Shown: piece by piece, positions 7,966-15,521 of the stretch
Numbering within the stretch: the first letter of the stretch is position 1
How the letters are laid out: every line of letters starts with the position of its first letter
Source: an uncultured Paraprevotella sp.
GTDB lineage: Bacteria > Bacteroidota > Bacteroidia > Bacteroidales > Bacteroidaceae
Assembly: GCA_900766785.1 (NCBI GenBank)
Contig: CAAFWT010000076.1
Location: forward strand, 1-23,033
Reading direction: 5' to 3'
Length of the DNA: 23,033 bases
Translations under genes and position numbers: made by a program
The notes under the pieces: generated by a model
The model's database searches: none
Told to the model about the DNA's origin: nothing
What the model saw: only the letters and a program-made list of their open reading frames with translations

Positions 7966-10900
7966 AGGTATCCAATTTTACACTTCTGCTCACGTTGGCC
8001 ATCCTCATGGTGGTGGGTGCAGGCCTTATCCCTCGGGTGGATGTGGCCGACCAGCCACGTCCCCGACAAGGGAAGACTCTGTATGTGTCATATGCCTGGC
8101 CAGGTGCCTCGGCCAAGGTGGTGGAACAGAATGTGACGTCACGTATTGAAGGACTGGTGGCAGGCGTCAGAGGCGTGAGTAATGTAAAGTCGGAATCCCG
8201 ATTCGGCAGTGGTCTGGTAACCATAGAACTCAAGCCTTCTGCTGATGTTTCGGCCACAAAATTTGAAATAGCCTCGCTCATGAGGCAGACCTATAGGCAA
8301 TTACCCGAAGGCGTCACTTATCCCGAACTGACGGGTGGAGAGGTTGTCAATGAGAGCCGGCGAAGCGAATCCCTCAAACTGTTGCTATGTTATCAGGTAA
8401 ATTCCAATCTGAAGGACGAGCAACTGAAGGAATATATCGAGAGACACGTGAAGCCAGAGCTTGAGCGGGTGGAGGAGATTCAGCGTATAGAGGTGACGGG
8501 TGGCACCAGTAAGTATATCGTCATCACCTACGACCCCTTTGTGCTATCCAGTTATGGGCTCACTGTTCATGATATGGAGAGTGGTATACGCACCTTTCTG
8601 GGCAGAGCCGACGTGGTGGGTGAGTATCAGCAGCCTGGTGATTCGGAACGACGCACCATATATCTCACCACGGATAAGTTTGGCAAACCGCTGGAGCAGA
8701 TGCCTATAGGGGTGGTAGGTGACAAGACTATTTATCTCAACGACCTGGCCACCTATGAGTACAAGGACCGTGCCCCCAACAGATATTACCGGATAAATGG
8801 CCTGAATACCATCTATCTGAACATCTTTGCAGATGCTAATGCTAACAAGATAGCCCTTTCGAAAACAGTCCGGGAGAAGGTGGAAGAGGTGGAGTCTACA
8901 CTTCGCCGGGGAGTGTATCTCACCAAGACTTATGATTCGGCCGAGGAGAGGGAAAGCCAACTGCACCAGTTATTGTGGCGATCACTTCTTTCCTTGTTTA
9001 TCCTCCTCGCTTTTGTGTGGATTGTGCGGCGTGACTGGCGTTATCTGCTGGTCTTGGTCATCACGTTGGCGGCCAATGTCTTGGTTGCTATTATTGCTTA
9101 TTGTCTGTTCAATATCCGTCTGCACATCTATTCTCTGGCAGGCATCACCGTATCGCTGGGTATGGTCATCGATGCGGCTGTGGTGATGGTGGACCACTAC
9201 AGTTATTATCGTAACCGTAAGGCATTCCTGGCCATTTTGGCCGCCCTGCTCACCACTATAGGTTCTCTGGTTATCGTTTTGTGGCTTCCCGATTTCCTGC
9301 AACAGAATCTCTATGATTTTGCCTGGATTATCATCATCAATCTGTCGGTGGCCTTGCTTACGGCATGGCTCTTTGTCCCTGCGCTCATCGAACGTGTGAA
9401 CTATCATAGCCGGCAAAGCGGACGGGTACGCTGGCTGCGTGTGGTGAGTCTGTGGAACCGGTTCTATCTCGGTTACATTCGGCGCTCTCTTCGTTTCAGA
9501 TGGCTCTATGTGCTGGCTGTGGTTCTGCTCTTTGGATTGCCTGTGAACCTGTTGCCCGACCATCTGGGAGAGTCCCCGCATGCCACTTACGATATCAATG
9601 CTCCCAAGGCACCCTGGTATCAAAGGTTGTACAACAGCACCCTGGGCAGTACTCGCTTCCAACATAAATACAAGGAACCCCTCAACGTGTGTCTGGGTGG
9701 CACCATGCGTCTCTTTGCACGCTCGCTCAAGGCAGGCACTTTTGCCCGTCGGGATGAGCAGAAGAAGCAACTCATCATTCAGGCACGCATGCCTGTGGGT
9801 GGTACGGCAGCACAGGTCAACGAGAAGGTGATCCCCCTGGAAAACTATCTGACCACCTTTCCTGAGATAAAACGATTTGAAACCAGAGTGGAGGGTGGGT
9901 ATGCTACCATTACCGTCGACTTTACTGATGAGGCTTTGCTGACGGCTTTCCCTTATGTGCTGGAGAACAAGGTCATCGGGCGTGTCATCATGATAGGTGG
10001 AGCTGACTGGAGCACTCATGGCGTCAGCCAGCGGGGATTCAGCAATTCTCTCAGCATGCAGTACCGTACCAGCCACATCGAGGTGGTGGGCTACAATTAT
10101 GACAGACTCTATAGGCTGGCAGAGGATATCTGTGACCGTCTGAAACAGAATTCCCGTGTGAAGGATATCGCTATTGAGATACCTGGGCAGATGAGTCAGG
10201 AGGATGAGTTATACATGCGGTATGACAAGGAGCGGATGGCTCTTTACCACCTTGACCTGCAGGCTGCTCATGCTTCCCTGCAGGAGGTATTGACAGGGCG
10301 TGATATCGACCGGTATAGGGGCGCCAACTTCTCTTCCGACATTTATCTGCGGTCATCCTGGCAGGACAGATTTGATCAGTGGCTGCTGGGCAATTCTTTC
10401 CTGCGTGTAAGGGACACGGATGTCCGACTGTCGGATTATATGGCCATAGAGAAGCGCGAGGCCAAGAACTGCATTCCCCGCCAGAATCAGGAGTATGTGT
10501 TGCACGTGGGCTTCAATGTGATAGGGAGTTATACCTACACGAACAATTACCTGAGTGAGCTCATCCGTGAGTTCAACGAGACGGTTCCCTTGGGATTCCG
10601 TTGCCGGAATGCCTCTTATGGGCACTATGAAGATCATGGTACGCAGTATTGGCTTCTGCTTTTGGTGGTAGTCATTATCTTCTTTGTGTGTGCCATCCTG
10701 TTTGAGTCGTTACGCCTTCCCTTGGCTATCATCTCCCTGATACCCATTTCGTTCATAGGCACCTTTCTTACCTATGTCTTTACGGGAGTGGAATTTGGGA
10801 CAGGAGGTTTTGCGTCGATGGTGCTCTTGTGTGGCCTTACGGTCAATGCAGGCATATATGTGGTGTGCGAGTATCGCAACCAGCGCATGAGTTATCCCAC

Positions 10901-11126
10901 GGTGAGTGCGGAGAAATGTTACGTCAGGTCCTACAGCCACAAGTTTACTGCTGTCTTCCTGACGGTGCTCTCCACCATTCTTGCCTTGGTTCCTTTCTTT
11001 ATCGACGGGAGTGAGGAACCGTTCTGGTTCTCGTTTGCCGTTGGCTCCTCAGGCGGTCTGTTCTTCTCCCTGATAGCTCTTGTGTTCGTGATGCCTGTAT
11101 TCCTGAATCTGGGCAAACGTAAGTGA
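7962..11126 (+). CDS. RND efflux permease, second and divergent
   Basis: This 1054-residue RND protein is directly coupled to the first permease. It starts close to TM1 and lacks the usual short cytoplasmic lead with the basic-Pro motif. RND marks are clear: YAWPGASAKVVEQNVTSRIEG in the first porter domain, TM4 with SLGMVIDAAVVMVDHY (Asp404), and a C-terminal TM bundle ending in FSFAVGSSGGLFFSLIALVFVMPVF. Several relay positions differ from AcrB. TM10 reads GLTVNAGIYVVCEY with no Lys, and the conserved Arg before TM11 seems replaced (HKFTAVFLTVLSTI). The inference is a partner subunit in a mixed-permease pump, comparable in logic to MdtB/MdtC, rather than a self-sufficient pump. It could also be an independent homotrimer sharing the same TolC and adaptor. 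Confidence 0.88.
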   Translation: MKVSNFTLLLTLAILMVVGAGLIPRVDVADQPRPRQGKTLYVSYAWPGASAKVVEQNVTSRIEGLVAGVRGVSNVKSESRFGSGLVTIELKPSADVSATKFEIASLMRQTYRQLPEGVTYPELTGGEVVNESRRSESLKLLLCYQVNSNLKDEQLKEYIERHVKPELERVEEIQRIEVTGGTSKYIVITYDPFVLSSYGLTVHDMESGIRTFLGRADVVGEYQQPGDSERRTIYLTTDKFGKPLEQMPIGVVGDKTIYLNDLATYEYKDRAPNRYYRINGLNTIYLNIFADANANKIALSKTVREKVEEVESTLRRGVYLTKTYDSAEERESQLHQLLWRSLLSLFILLAFVWIVRRDWRYLLVLVITLAANVLVAIIAYCLFNIRLHIYSLAGITVSLGMVIDAAVVMVDHYSYYRNRKAFLAILAALLTTIGSLVIVLWLPDFLQQNLYDFAWIIIINLSVALLTAWLFVPALIERVNYHSRQSGRVRWLRVVSLWNRFYLGYIRRSLRFRWLYVLAVVLLFGLPVNLLPDHLGESPHATYDINAPKAPWYQRLYNSTLGSTRFQHKYKEPLNVCLGGTMRLFARSLKAGTFARRDEQKKQLIIQARMPVGGTAAQVNEKVIPLENYLTTFPEIKRFETRVEGGYATITVDFTDEALLTAFPYVLENKVIGRVIMIGGADWSTHGVSQRGFSNSLSMQYRTSHIEVVGYNYDRLYRLAEDICDRLKQNSRVKDIAIEIPGQMSQEDELYMRYDKERMALYHLDLQAAHASLQEVLTGRDIDRYRGANFSSDIYLRSSWQDRFDQWLLGNSFLRVRDTDVRLSDYMAIEKREAKNCIPRQNQEYVLHVGFNVIGSYTYTNNYLSELIREFNETVPLGFRCRNASYGHYEDHGTQYWLLLLVVVIIFFVCAILFESLRLPLAIISLIPISFIGTFLTYVFTGVEFGTGGFASMVLLCGLTVNAGIYVVCEYRNQRMSYPTVSAEKCYVRSYSHKFTAVFLTVLSTILALVPFFIDGSEEPFWFSFAVGSSGGLFFSLIALVFVMPVFLNLGKRK

Positions 11127-11170
11127 GCCGTCAGAGAGCGTGTGTGTCCAGTGCAGGACCTTTCCGTTTC

Positions 11171-12376
11171 TTATGACTTCAGCCAGGTGAGTCGGGACCA
11201 TATCTCCTCCAATGGTCCTCTGCGATGATGAGCCATCCACCATCTGCAGAACAATATCTGCACCACCAGGACAGAGATTCCCAACAGTTCGCTCCAGGTA
11301 TGACACAGCTGGAGGTGAAGTCCCCAGTTGTAGAACAGAAACGCACCTATCATGCTTTGCATCACATAGTTGGTGAGCGACATGCGGCCATAGGGCATGA
11401 TGCCACGCATGAGTCTCTGGAGGCGAGTTCCATAGAAAGCAAACAGCATGCCTGTGACGAGCAGGAACATGAAGGCGCAGTTCTTCAGCGAACCGATGAT
11501 GGAGAGGAGGGGCTGGCTGAAGGTACCCTGATGCAGAATGGTCAGTACGGTATCGGCATCCTGAGGGAGGCTGTTGGCATACTGGGGAATGAGTGCGTGG
11601 AGTCCGGAGAGGCTGAAGAAGAGTATCAGACTGACTGCCAGGATGCGTGCCCACAGGCGACGGTTCTCCTGAGTGTGGGCAAACCATTGCAGGCGTCCTG
11701 CCACCAAGCCTATCATGAAGAGGGCTGCCGTCTGGAAGAAACGTCCAGCTCCCCATGCCCATGCCAGTGAGAATATCTGTCCGTCCCACAGGTTGGCTCG
11801 CAGGGTATCCAGGAAGTTGCCATTGCGCAGGGCATTCATGGCATTTTGCCAATGACTGCCATAGTCAAACGTAAGGATGGAAGCGGCATCGGGATGAATG
11901 GCAGCATAAATCATCTTCATCCACTCCACGGGCTGCAGCAAGCACACGGCTGAGAGAATAAGCACCGTGCGGGTGCGCAGGGTGCACACAAGAGGCATGA
12001 TGAGTCCCACTATGCTGTAGAGCACCAGCACCTCGCCACAGAAGAAGGCACCATTCAGGTTTCCAAACAGGAAGAGCAGGAGCATGCGCCATACAAACCG
12101 CCAGCGGAAACCCTGTCCCCTTCGCTGGGCATTGGAGAGCATGATGTGGAAACTGAATCCAAACAGCAGGGCAAAGATGGCATAGGCTTTGCCTCCAATG
12201 GTAAACCACAGAGAGTCCCATATGATCTGGTCGGTGAGTTTGAGCCAAGGACTCTCGGGGGTGGTGAACTCATAGAAATTGAAATGCTCTATGGAGTGCA
12301 GCATCAGAATCATAGCCACTGCTATGCCTCTGATGGCGTCCACAGCTTCCACGCGGGGAGATTTGATAGCGTTCAT
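11171..12376 (-). CDS. DUF418 (YeiB-type) membrane protein
   Basis: The product is a 401-residue polytopic membrane protein. The N-terminus has RVEAVDAIRGIAVAMILMLHSIEHF, the start typical of the DUF418/YeiB and related acyltransferase-like families. The C-terminal part has GRMSLTNYVMQSMIGAFLFYNWGL, then a helix, then RRGPLEEIWSRLTW; this GxxSLTNY...Q and GPLE ending defines DUF418. About ten hydrophobic segments are visible. Substrate and reaction are not known; a transacylase or small-molecule transport role has been suggested for relatives. The gene lies 34 bases downstream of the radical SAM gene on the same strand, so the two are probably co-transcribed. It converges on the RND operon with a 44-base gap. 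The gap holds only a weak four-pair hairpin (11146-11159) and no clear terminator. Confidence 0.85.
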   Translation of the reverse strand: MNAIKSPRVEAVDAIRGIAVAMILMLHSIEHFNFYEFTTPESPWLKLTDQIIWDSLWFTIGGKAYAIFALLFGFSFHIMLSNAQRRGQGFRWRFVWRMLLLFLFGNLNGAFFCGEVLVLYSIVGLIMPLVCTLRTRTVLILSAVCLLQPVEWMKMIYAAIHPDAASILTFDYGSHWQNAMNALRNGNFLDTLRANLWDGQIFSLAWAWGAGRFFQTAALFMIGLVAGRLQWFAHTQENRRLWARILAVSLILFFSLSGLHALIPQYANSLPQDADTVLTILHQGTFSQPLLSIIGSLKNCAFMFLLVTGMLFAFYGTRLQRLMRGIMPYGRMSLTNYVMQSMIGAFLFYNWGLHLQLCHTWSELLGISVLVVQILFCRWWMAHHRRGPLEEIWSRLTWLKS

Positions 12377-12410
12377 CTTTCTGTATGATCAGGATATTTA
12401 GGAAATAACT

Positions 12411-13187
12411 TCAGTAACTGACAGAGCAGGGAATGCCCAAATGTCGGATGCGCTCTCCTATGGCATCCAGGACATGAGCGGGGGCCTTGAGGAGTCCCGA
12501 AGCAGGCGTTTCCCTGTCGATGGTGTATATCATCACCTGCCGTGGGCGGATTCTCTGCAGGGCTTCCAGATAGGGAGCCAGGTATTCCTCGCCCGTATTG
12601 TCCACACATGTTCCCTCTGTCTCTCCGTCCATGAACATGGTCTGTATGATACAGTGTCCCTGGAAGTCGGCCATCGCTTTCACCTGTTCCTCCACGTCAT
12701 AATGTCCCTGTGGCCGGTCCACCTGGCTGATGTAATCCGCATTCACGGTATCCAGCTTGAGTATGTTGTTGTCGAAGAGCATGAGTGCCTCCCTTACCTC
12801 TCTCCGGTGAATCTGTGTGGCATTGCTCAGAATACTCATTCGGGCAGAGGGACAGCATTCATCCCGCACCTCTTTCACTCGCTGTACTATCTGGGGGAAC
12901 ATGGGATGGAGTGTGGGTTCTCCATTGCCGGCAAACGTGAGCACATCGGGAGTGATGCCCTCTTGCTTCATCTCAGCCAGTTTCTCTCTCAGTGCGCTTT
13001 CCACTTCGGGGAGTGTGGGCAGGGGGTTGTGGGTGCGGTGGTCCTGGTTGAATCCGCATTCACAGTAGATGCAGTCAAAACTGCACACCTTGCCTCCCTT
13101 AGGCAGAAGATTGATGCCCAGGGAGATGCCCAGACGTCTGCTGTGTATGGGCCCGAAGATGGGCGAAGGATAAATGACGGTACTCAT
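12411..13187 (-). CDS. Radical SAM protein (COG0731-like)
   Basis: I start at ATG 13187, giving 258 residues, because the family usually begins just before FGPIHSRRLGISLGINL, as MSTVIYPSPIFGP does here. A longer frame to 13337 would run through the promoter-like site and adds unrelated sequence. The [4Fe-4S]/SAM motif is CSFDCIYC (Cys35, Cys39, Cys42). TFAGNGEPTLHPMF follows, the second conserved motif of this group, then ILSNAT and KLDTVN strands of the TIM-type barrel. Relatives are grouped with the tRNA wyosine TYW1-like COG0731 set, but the substrate of this short bacterial form is not established. It probably leads a two-gene operon with the DUF418 gene. Confidence 0.85.
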   Translation of the reverse strand: MSTVIYPSPIFGPIHSRRLGISLGINLLPKGGKVCSFDCIYCECGFNQDHRTHNPLPTLPEVESALREKLAEMKQEGITPDVLTFAGNGEPTLHPMFPQIVQRVKEVRDECCPSARMSILSNATQIHRREVREALMLFDNNILKLDTVNADYISQVDRPQGHYDVEEQVKAMADFQGHCIIQTMFMDGETEGTCVDNTGEEYLAPYLEALQRIRPRQVMIYTIDRETPASGLLKAPAHVLDAIGERIRHLGIPCSVSY

Positions 13188-13212
13188 ATGGATGTTCCAG
13201 AGGGGGTTATGT

Positions 13213-13233
13213 CCTGTCGTCTCGGACGGCAGG
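13213..13233. other. Hairpin in the radical SAM leader / possible + strand terminator
   Basis: CCTGTCGTC at 13213-13221 pairs with GACGGCAGG at 13225-13233 across a three-base loop. In + strand RNA the stem has one G-U pair, and TTTTTT begins four bases after it (13238), so it resembles a weak terminator for reads running into the DUF4294 promoter. In minus-strand RNA it would lie early in the radical SAM leader but with one C-A mismatch. Confidence 0.3.
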
Positions 13234-13251
13234 CAGGTTTTTTCTGAGGAG

Positions 13252-13259
13252 CAAAGATA
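13252..13259 (-). promoter_or_regulatory. Putative -7 element of the radical SAM operon
   Basis: Read on the minus strand, 13259 to 13252 is TATCTTTG, an exact and common form of the Bacteroidetes -7 box TAnnTTTG. Transcription would start near 13245 and leave a leader of about 58 bases before ATG 13187. No clear TTTG was seen at the -33 position. Confidence 0.4.
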
Positions 13260-13352
13260 GTGGGATTTGCGTAAAATAGGTCCACATTTCTTAAACAATT
13301 CTAACGCGCCGATTTTTTCTTCCTGCGAAATGCCCACAAATTAAATTCTTCG

Positions 13353-13360
13353 TATTTTTG
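13353..13360 (+). promoter_or_regulatory. Putative -7 element of the DUF4294 gene, next to its start codon
   Basis: TATTTTTG is an exact TAnnTTTG match and ends only five bases before ATG 13366. Transcription should begin at about the A of the start codon, so the mRNA may be leaderless, unless ATG 13387 is the true start. No good -33 TTTG was found 19-21 bases upstream. Confidence 0.4.
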
Positions 13361-13365
13361 CACCA

Positions 13366-14004
13366 ATGAGAGAGATAGCATTCATAATGGCTTTGTTGCT
13401 GACCGCCAGCCTATGGGCACAGGAGGATGTGGATGATGTAAGGGACCTGGGTGGAGCCGAGACGTTCGGTTACAAACTCAAGTCCCAGGTTTACCGCTAT
13501 CCCAAGCCCATCATCCATCGTGGTGATACCATGTGGTGCTATCTCCTGCCCGAGGTGTGGGTGTATCCTCCCCTGAAGTTCAAGAGTGAGAAGCAGCGCA
13601 AGGCTTACAACAAGCTGGTGTATAACGTCAAGAAGGTGCTTCCTCTGGCCCAGCGTGTCAACGGTATGATATCGGAAACGTACCTGGTGCTGGAGCAGTT
13701 GCCCGACAAGAAGAGCAAGGAGGCGCACATGAAGGCAGTGGAAAAGGAGATCAAGGACACGTACACGCCCGAGATGAAGAAGCTCACTTACTCCCAGGGC
13801 AAACTGCTTATCAAGCTGGTTGACCGTGAGTGCAACCAGTCGTCCTATGAGATAGTGAAAGCCTTCTTCGGTCCGGCCAAGGCTGCCTTCTATCAGGTTT
13901 TTGCCTGGACCTTTCATGCCAGTCTGAAGAAGGAGTACAAGCCAGAGACTGACGACCGCCTTATCGAGCGAGTGGTGCATCAGATAGAGAGCGGGCAACT
14001 ATAG
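13366..14004 (+). CDS. DUF4294 family protein, exported
   Basis: The product is 212 residues. A short signal peptide (MREIAFIMALLLTASLWAQ) predicts export to the periplasm. The rest follows DUF4294 closely: VWVYPPLKFKSEKQRKAYNKL, then NVKKVLPLAQ, a helical stretch with EKEIKDTYTPEMKKLT, the highly conserved SQGKLLIKLVDRE, and a final SLKKEYKPETDDRLIERVV. The family is nearly confined to Bacteroidetes and its function is unknown. The gene has its own promoter-like site and is divergent from the radical SAM gene. Its last 44 bases overlap the end of the convergent RNA methyltransferase gene. The start could be ATG 13387, but that form would lose the Arg of the signal peptide. Confidence 0.85.
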   Translation: MREIAFIMALLLTASLWAQEDVDDVRDLGGAETFGYKLKSQVYRYPKPIIHRGDTMWCYLLPEVWVYPPLKFKSEKQRKAYNKLVYNVKKVLPLAQRVNGMISETYLVLEQLPDKKSKEAHMKAVEKEIKDTYTPEMKKLTYSQGKLLIKLVDRECNQSSYEIVKAFFGPAKAAFYQVFAWTFHASLKKEYKPETDDRLIERVVHQIESGQL

Positions 14005-14530
14005 TCCATATCACCATACCTGCCGTCACACTCACGTTCATGCTGTGTTTGGTGCCGAATTGGGGTATCTCCAGACAGCCGTCGCACATGTCCACCACCG
14101 ACTGTTGCACCCCCTTCACCTCGTTGCCCATCACGATAGCCAGTTTTTCTCCGTCAGCTGGATGGAAGTCCTGCAGCATCATGCTTCCCTCACACTGTTC
14201 CACAGCCATCACCCGGTAACCTTGATTCTGGAGCCATGTGACAGCATCTTCGGTCTTCTCAAAGTAGTTCCAGTCCACACTCTCCTCAGCCCCCAGGGCC
14301 GTCTTGTGTATCTCCACGTGTGGCGGGGTGGCTGTAATGCCACACAGACATACGCCAGAGAGGCGAAAGGCATCCGCTGTGCGGAACACACTCCCCACAT
14401 TGTACAGGCTCCTCACATGGTCAAGCACCACCACCAGAGGGAATTTGCTGGCCACATGAAACTCTTCCACGCCGAGGCGGTTCATCTCCGTCACCTGGAG
14501 TTTCCTTATCTTCGTCTTGTTCCTTTCCAT
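13961..14530 (-). CDS. TrmH/SpoU family RNA 2'-O-methyltransferase
   Basis: The product is a 189-residue SPOUT methyltransferase that transfers a methyl group from S-adenosylmethionine to a ribose 2'-OH in tRNA or rRNA. Motif 1 is DHVRSLYNVGSVFRTADAF, with the conserved Asn44 and catalytic Arg50. Motif 2 is IVMGNEVKGV (residues 132-141). Motif 3 is IPQFGTKHSMNVSVTAG (155-171), which forms the knot and SAM pocket. There is no extra N-terminal L30e-like substrate-binding domain, so it is a minimal single-domain form. Its exact RNA target cannot be read from sequence. A GGAAG Shine-Dalgarno-like run sits 6 bases before the start. Confidence 0.88.
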   Translation of the reverse strand: MERNKTKIRKLQVTEMNRLGVEEFHVASKFPLVVVLDHVRSLYNVGSVFRTADAFRLSGVCLCGITATPPHVEIHKTALGAEESVDWNYFEKTEDAVTWLQNQGYRVMAVEQCEGSMMLQDFHPADGEKLAIVMGNEVKGVQQSVVDMCDGCLEIPQFGTKHSMNVSVTAGMVIWTIVARSLSDAPLAR

Positions 14531-14549
14531 ACTTCTTCCTTTGCGTCTG

Positions 14550-14557
14550 CAAAATTA
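14550..14557 (-). promoter_or_regulatory. Putative -7 element of the TrmH-family gene
   Basis: On the minus strand 14557 to 14550 reads TAATTTTG, an exact TAnnTTTG match, 19 bases from the start codon at 14530. The inverted repeat with the DnaA-box sequence (14566-14581) begins 8 bases further upstream, so a protein bound there would cover the -33 region. Confidence 0.45.
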
Positions 14558-14564
14558 ACAAAAC

Positions 14565-14583
14565 CTGTGGATAACTCCACATC
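14565..14583. repeat. 19-bp repeat, copy 1, with perfect DnaA-box sequence
   Basis: CTGTGGATAACTCCACATC occurs here and again at 15543-15561 without mismatch. Inside it TGTGGA and TCCACA form a 6-bp inverted repeat around TAAC (14566-14581). TGTGGATAA (14566-14574) is the exact complement of the DnaA box TTATCCACA. It could be an operator for the TrmH-family gene or a DnaA site. Confidence 0.6.
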
Positions 14584-15428
14584 TGTCCGCCATCTTTGTC
14601 TTCTCCCCCGTATCTGTGGCACAAGAGATGGATGCAAGGGTTTTTGTGCAAACTTACATTTTGATATCAGAAAGCTTCCGTTTGCTTACTTTCTGAATTT
14701 CTTATCTGCTCTCAGAATCCGTCAGAAGGGTTCGCTGCCCATCTCACTTGCATTTGAGCGACGCAGAAATGGGCAAAAATCGGCCCAGAAACCCCTTACA
14801 TCACCCCTCGCAAACCGTAATCACAGAGCGTGCAGACATTGAGAGCCTCATTTTGTGCTTGTTACGCACTGATATACAGCCGTTTACAAAGCCAAATATA
14901 CCTCATTCCGCTCTGGACGCAGATATATGCAACCGCGGTTGCAAGCGGTTGCAACCCGGGATGCAAACGTTTGCGTCCCGAAAGTCAACCGTTCATCCTG
15001 CCCGAAAATCACCTTCTCCCACCCCAATTTTCATGTCCATCGGAGCACACGGAAGAGTCATCCGGACGGCAATTCTGGACTTAAAATTCCTTCCGAAGAC
15101 CTCCACAAGAGGATTCGGAGGGAGAAAAACCTACCCAAATGGATGCATTTTCTGCACAAAACGGGCCTAATGTGCAATGATTTTCTCTGGATGGGGACGG
15201 ATTGCAGCCAGAGAGAAATGTCGTTTTGTAAACATATACAGCCATATGGTGACATTTTGATATGCAAGTCGGGTTAGTCTTCTCCTGCTTGGTTGTTACT
15301 TTCCGTGTGAACCTATCCACATACAGCCTCCCGCCCCGAATGCTTTCCCACCCTATGGCCATCAGTTTTTAAGGCCTTTTAAACACCTTTTTACAGCTTA
15401 TCCCAAGCCTTGTTCGGGCAAAAGTTGT
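14584..15428. other. Long gene-free spacer
   Basis: No frame here has a recognisable domain, a family-like start or Bacteroidales-like protein composition, so I call no gene. The open frames across it look like chance products of stop-poor sequence. What it does hold is the palindrome cluster at 14928-14980, a CTATCCACA site (15313-15321, one mismatch to the DnaA box), a 12-bp repeat ACATTTTGATAT at 14656-14667 and 15252-15263, and an AT-rich run at 15365-15393. Confidence 0.5.
14928..14980. repeat. Palindrome cluster with a 22-bp tandem repeat
   Basis: Three palindromes lie side by side. 14928-14943 is a perfect 16-bp palindrome (TGCAACCGCGGTTGCA). 14947-14956 is a perfect 10-bp one (GGTTGCAACC). 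14957-14980 is a 24-bp one with a single mismatched pair, whose core GCAAACGTTTGC is perfect. Seen as direct repeats, 14929-14950 and 14951-14972 match at 17 of 22 positions. The third palindrome resembles a LacI/PurR-type operator in E. coli. No T-run follows, so a terminator is unlikely. Confidence 0.7.
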
Positions 15429-15436
15429 TAATTTTG
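15429..15436 (+). promoter_or_regulatory. Putative -7 element upstream of nadA
   Basis: TAATTTTG is an exact TAnnTTTG match pointing toward nadA. A CTTG lies 16 bases upstream, closer than the usual 19-21. If used, it gives a leader of about 200 bases that contains the DnaA-box-like sites and the second 19-bp repeat. Confidence 0.35.
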
Positions 15437-15521
15437 CACACGAACAGAAATCTGTTGATAAGTAGGTGAAACATTCGACATAAAACGCGTAAAATACAGA
15501 GGAGAAACACTCCGTGGATGC

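Noticed and set aside
8982..10076. Long minus-strand frame inside the second RND gene, and similar ones opposite the adaptor and GH20 genes
   Set aside because: These are antisense shadows of strongly coding genes, rich in His, Gln and Ser, with no domain.
11146..11159. GTCC/GGAC hairpin between the RND operon and the DUF418 gene
   Set aside because: Only four base pairs and no T-run, so it is too weak to call a terminator.
13188..13337. Longer start of the radical SAM gene at 13337
   Set aside because: It adds 50 residues with no family match and spans the promoter-like box and hairpin; ATG 13187 gives the normal N-terminus.
14656..15263. ACATTTTGATAT present twice (14656-14667 and 15252-15263)
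   Set aside because: A 12-base AT-rich match in about 1 kb of spacer can arise by chance, and the flanks do not agree.
14748..15277. Overlapping open frames of 84-140 codons in the intergenic region
   Set aside because: They run through the palindromes and repeats, have Cys/Arg/Pro-heavy composition and match no family I know.
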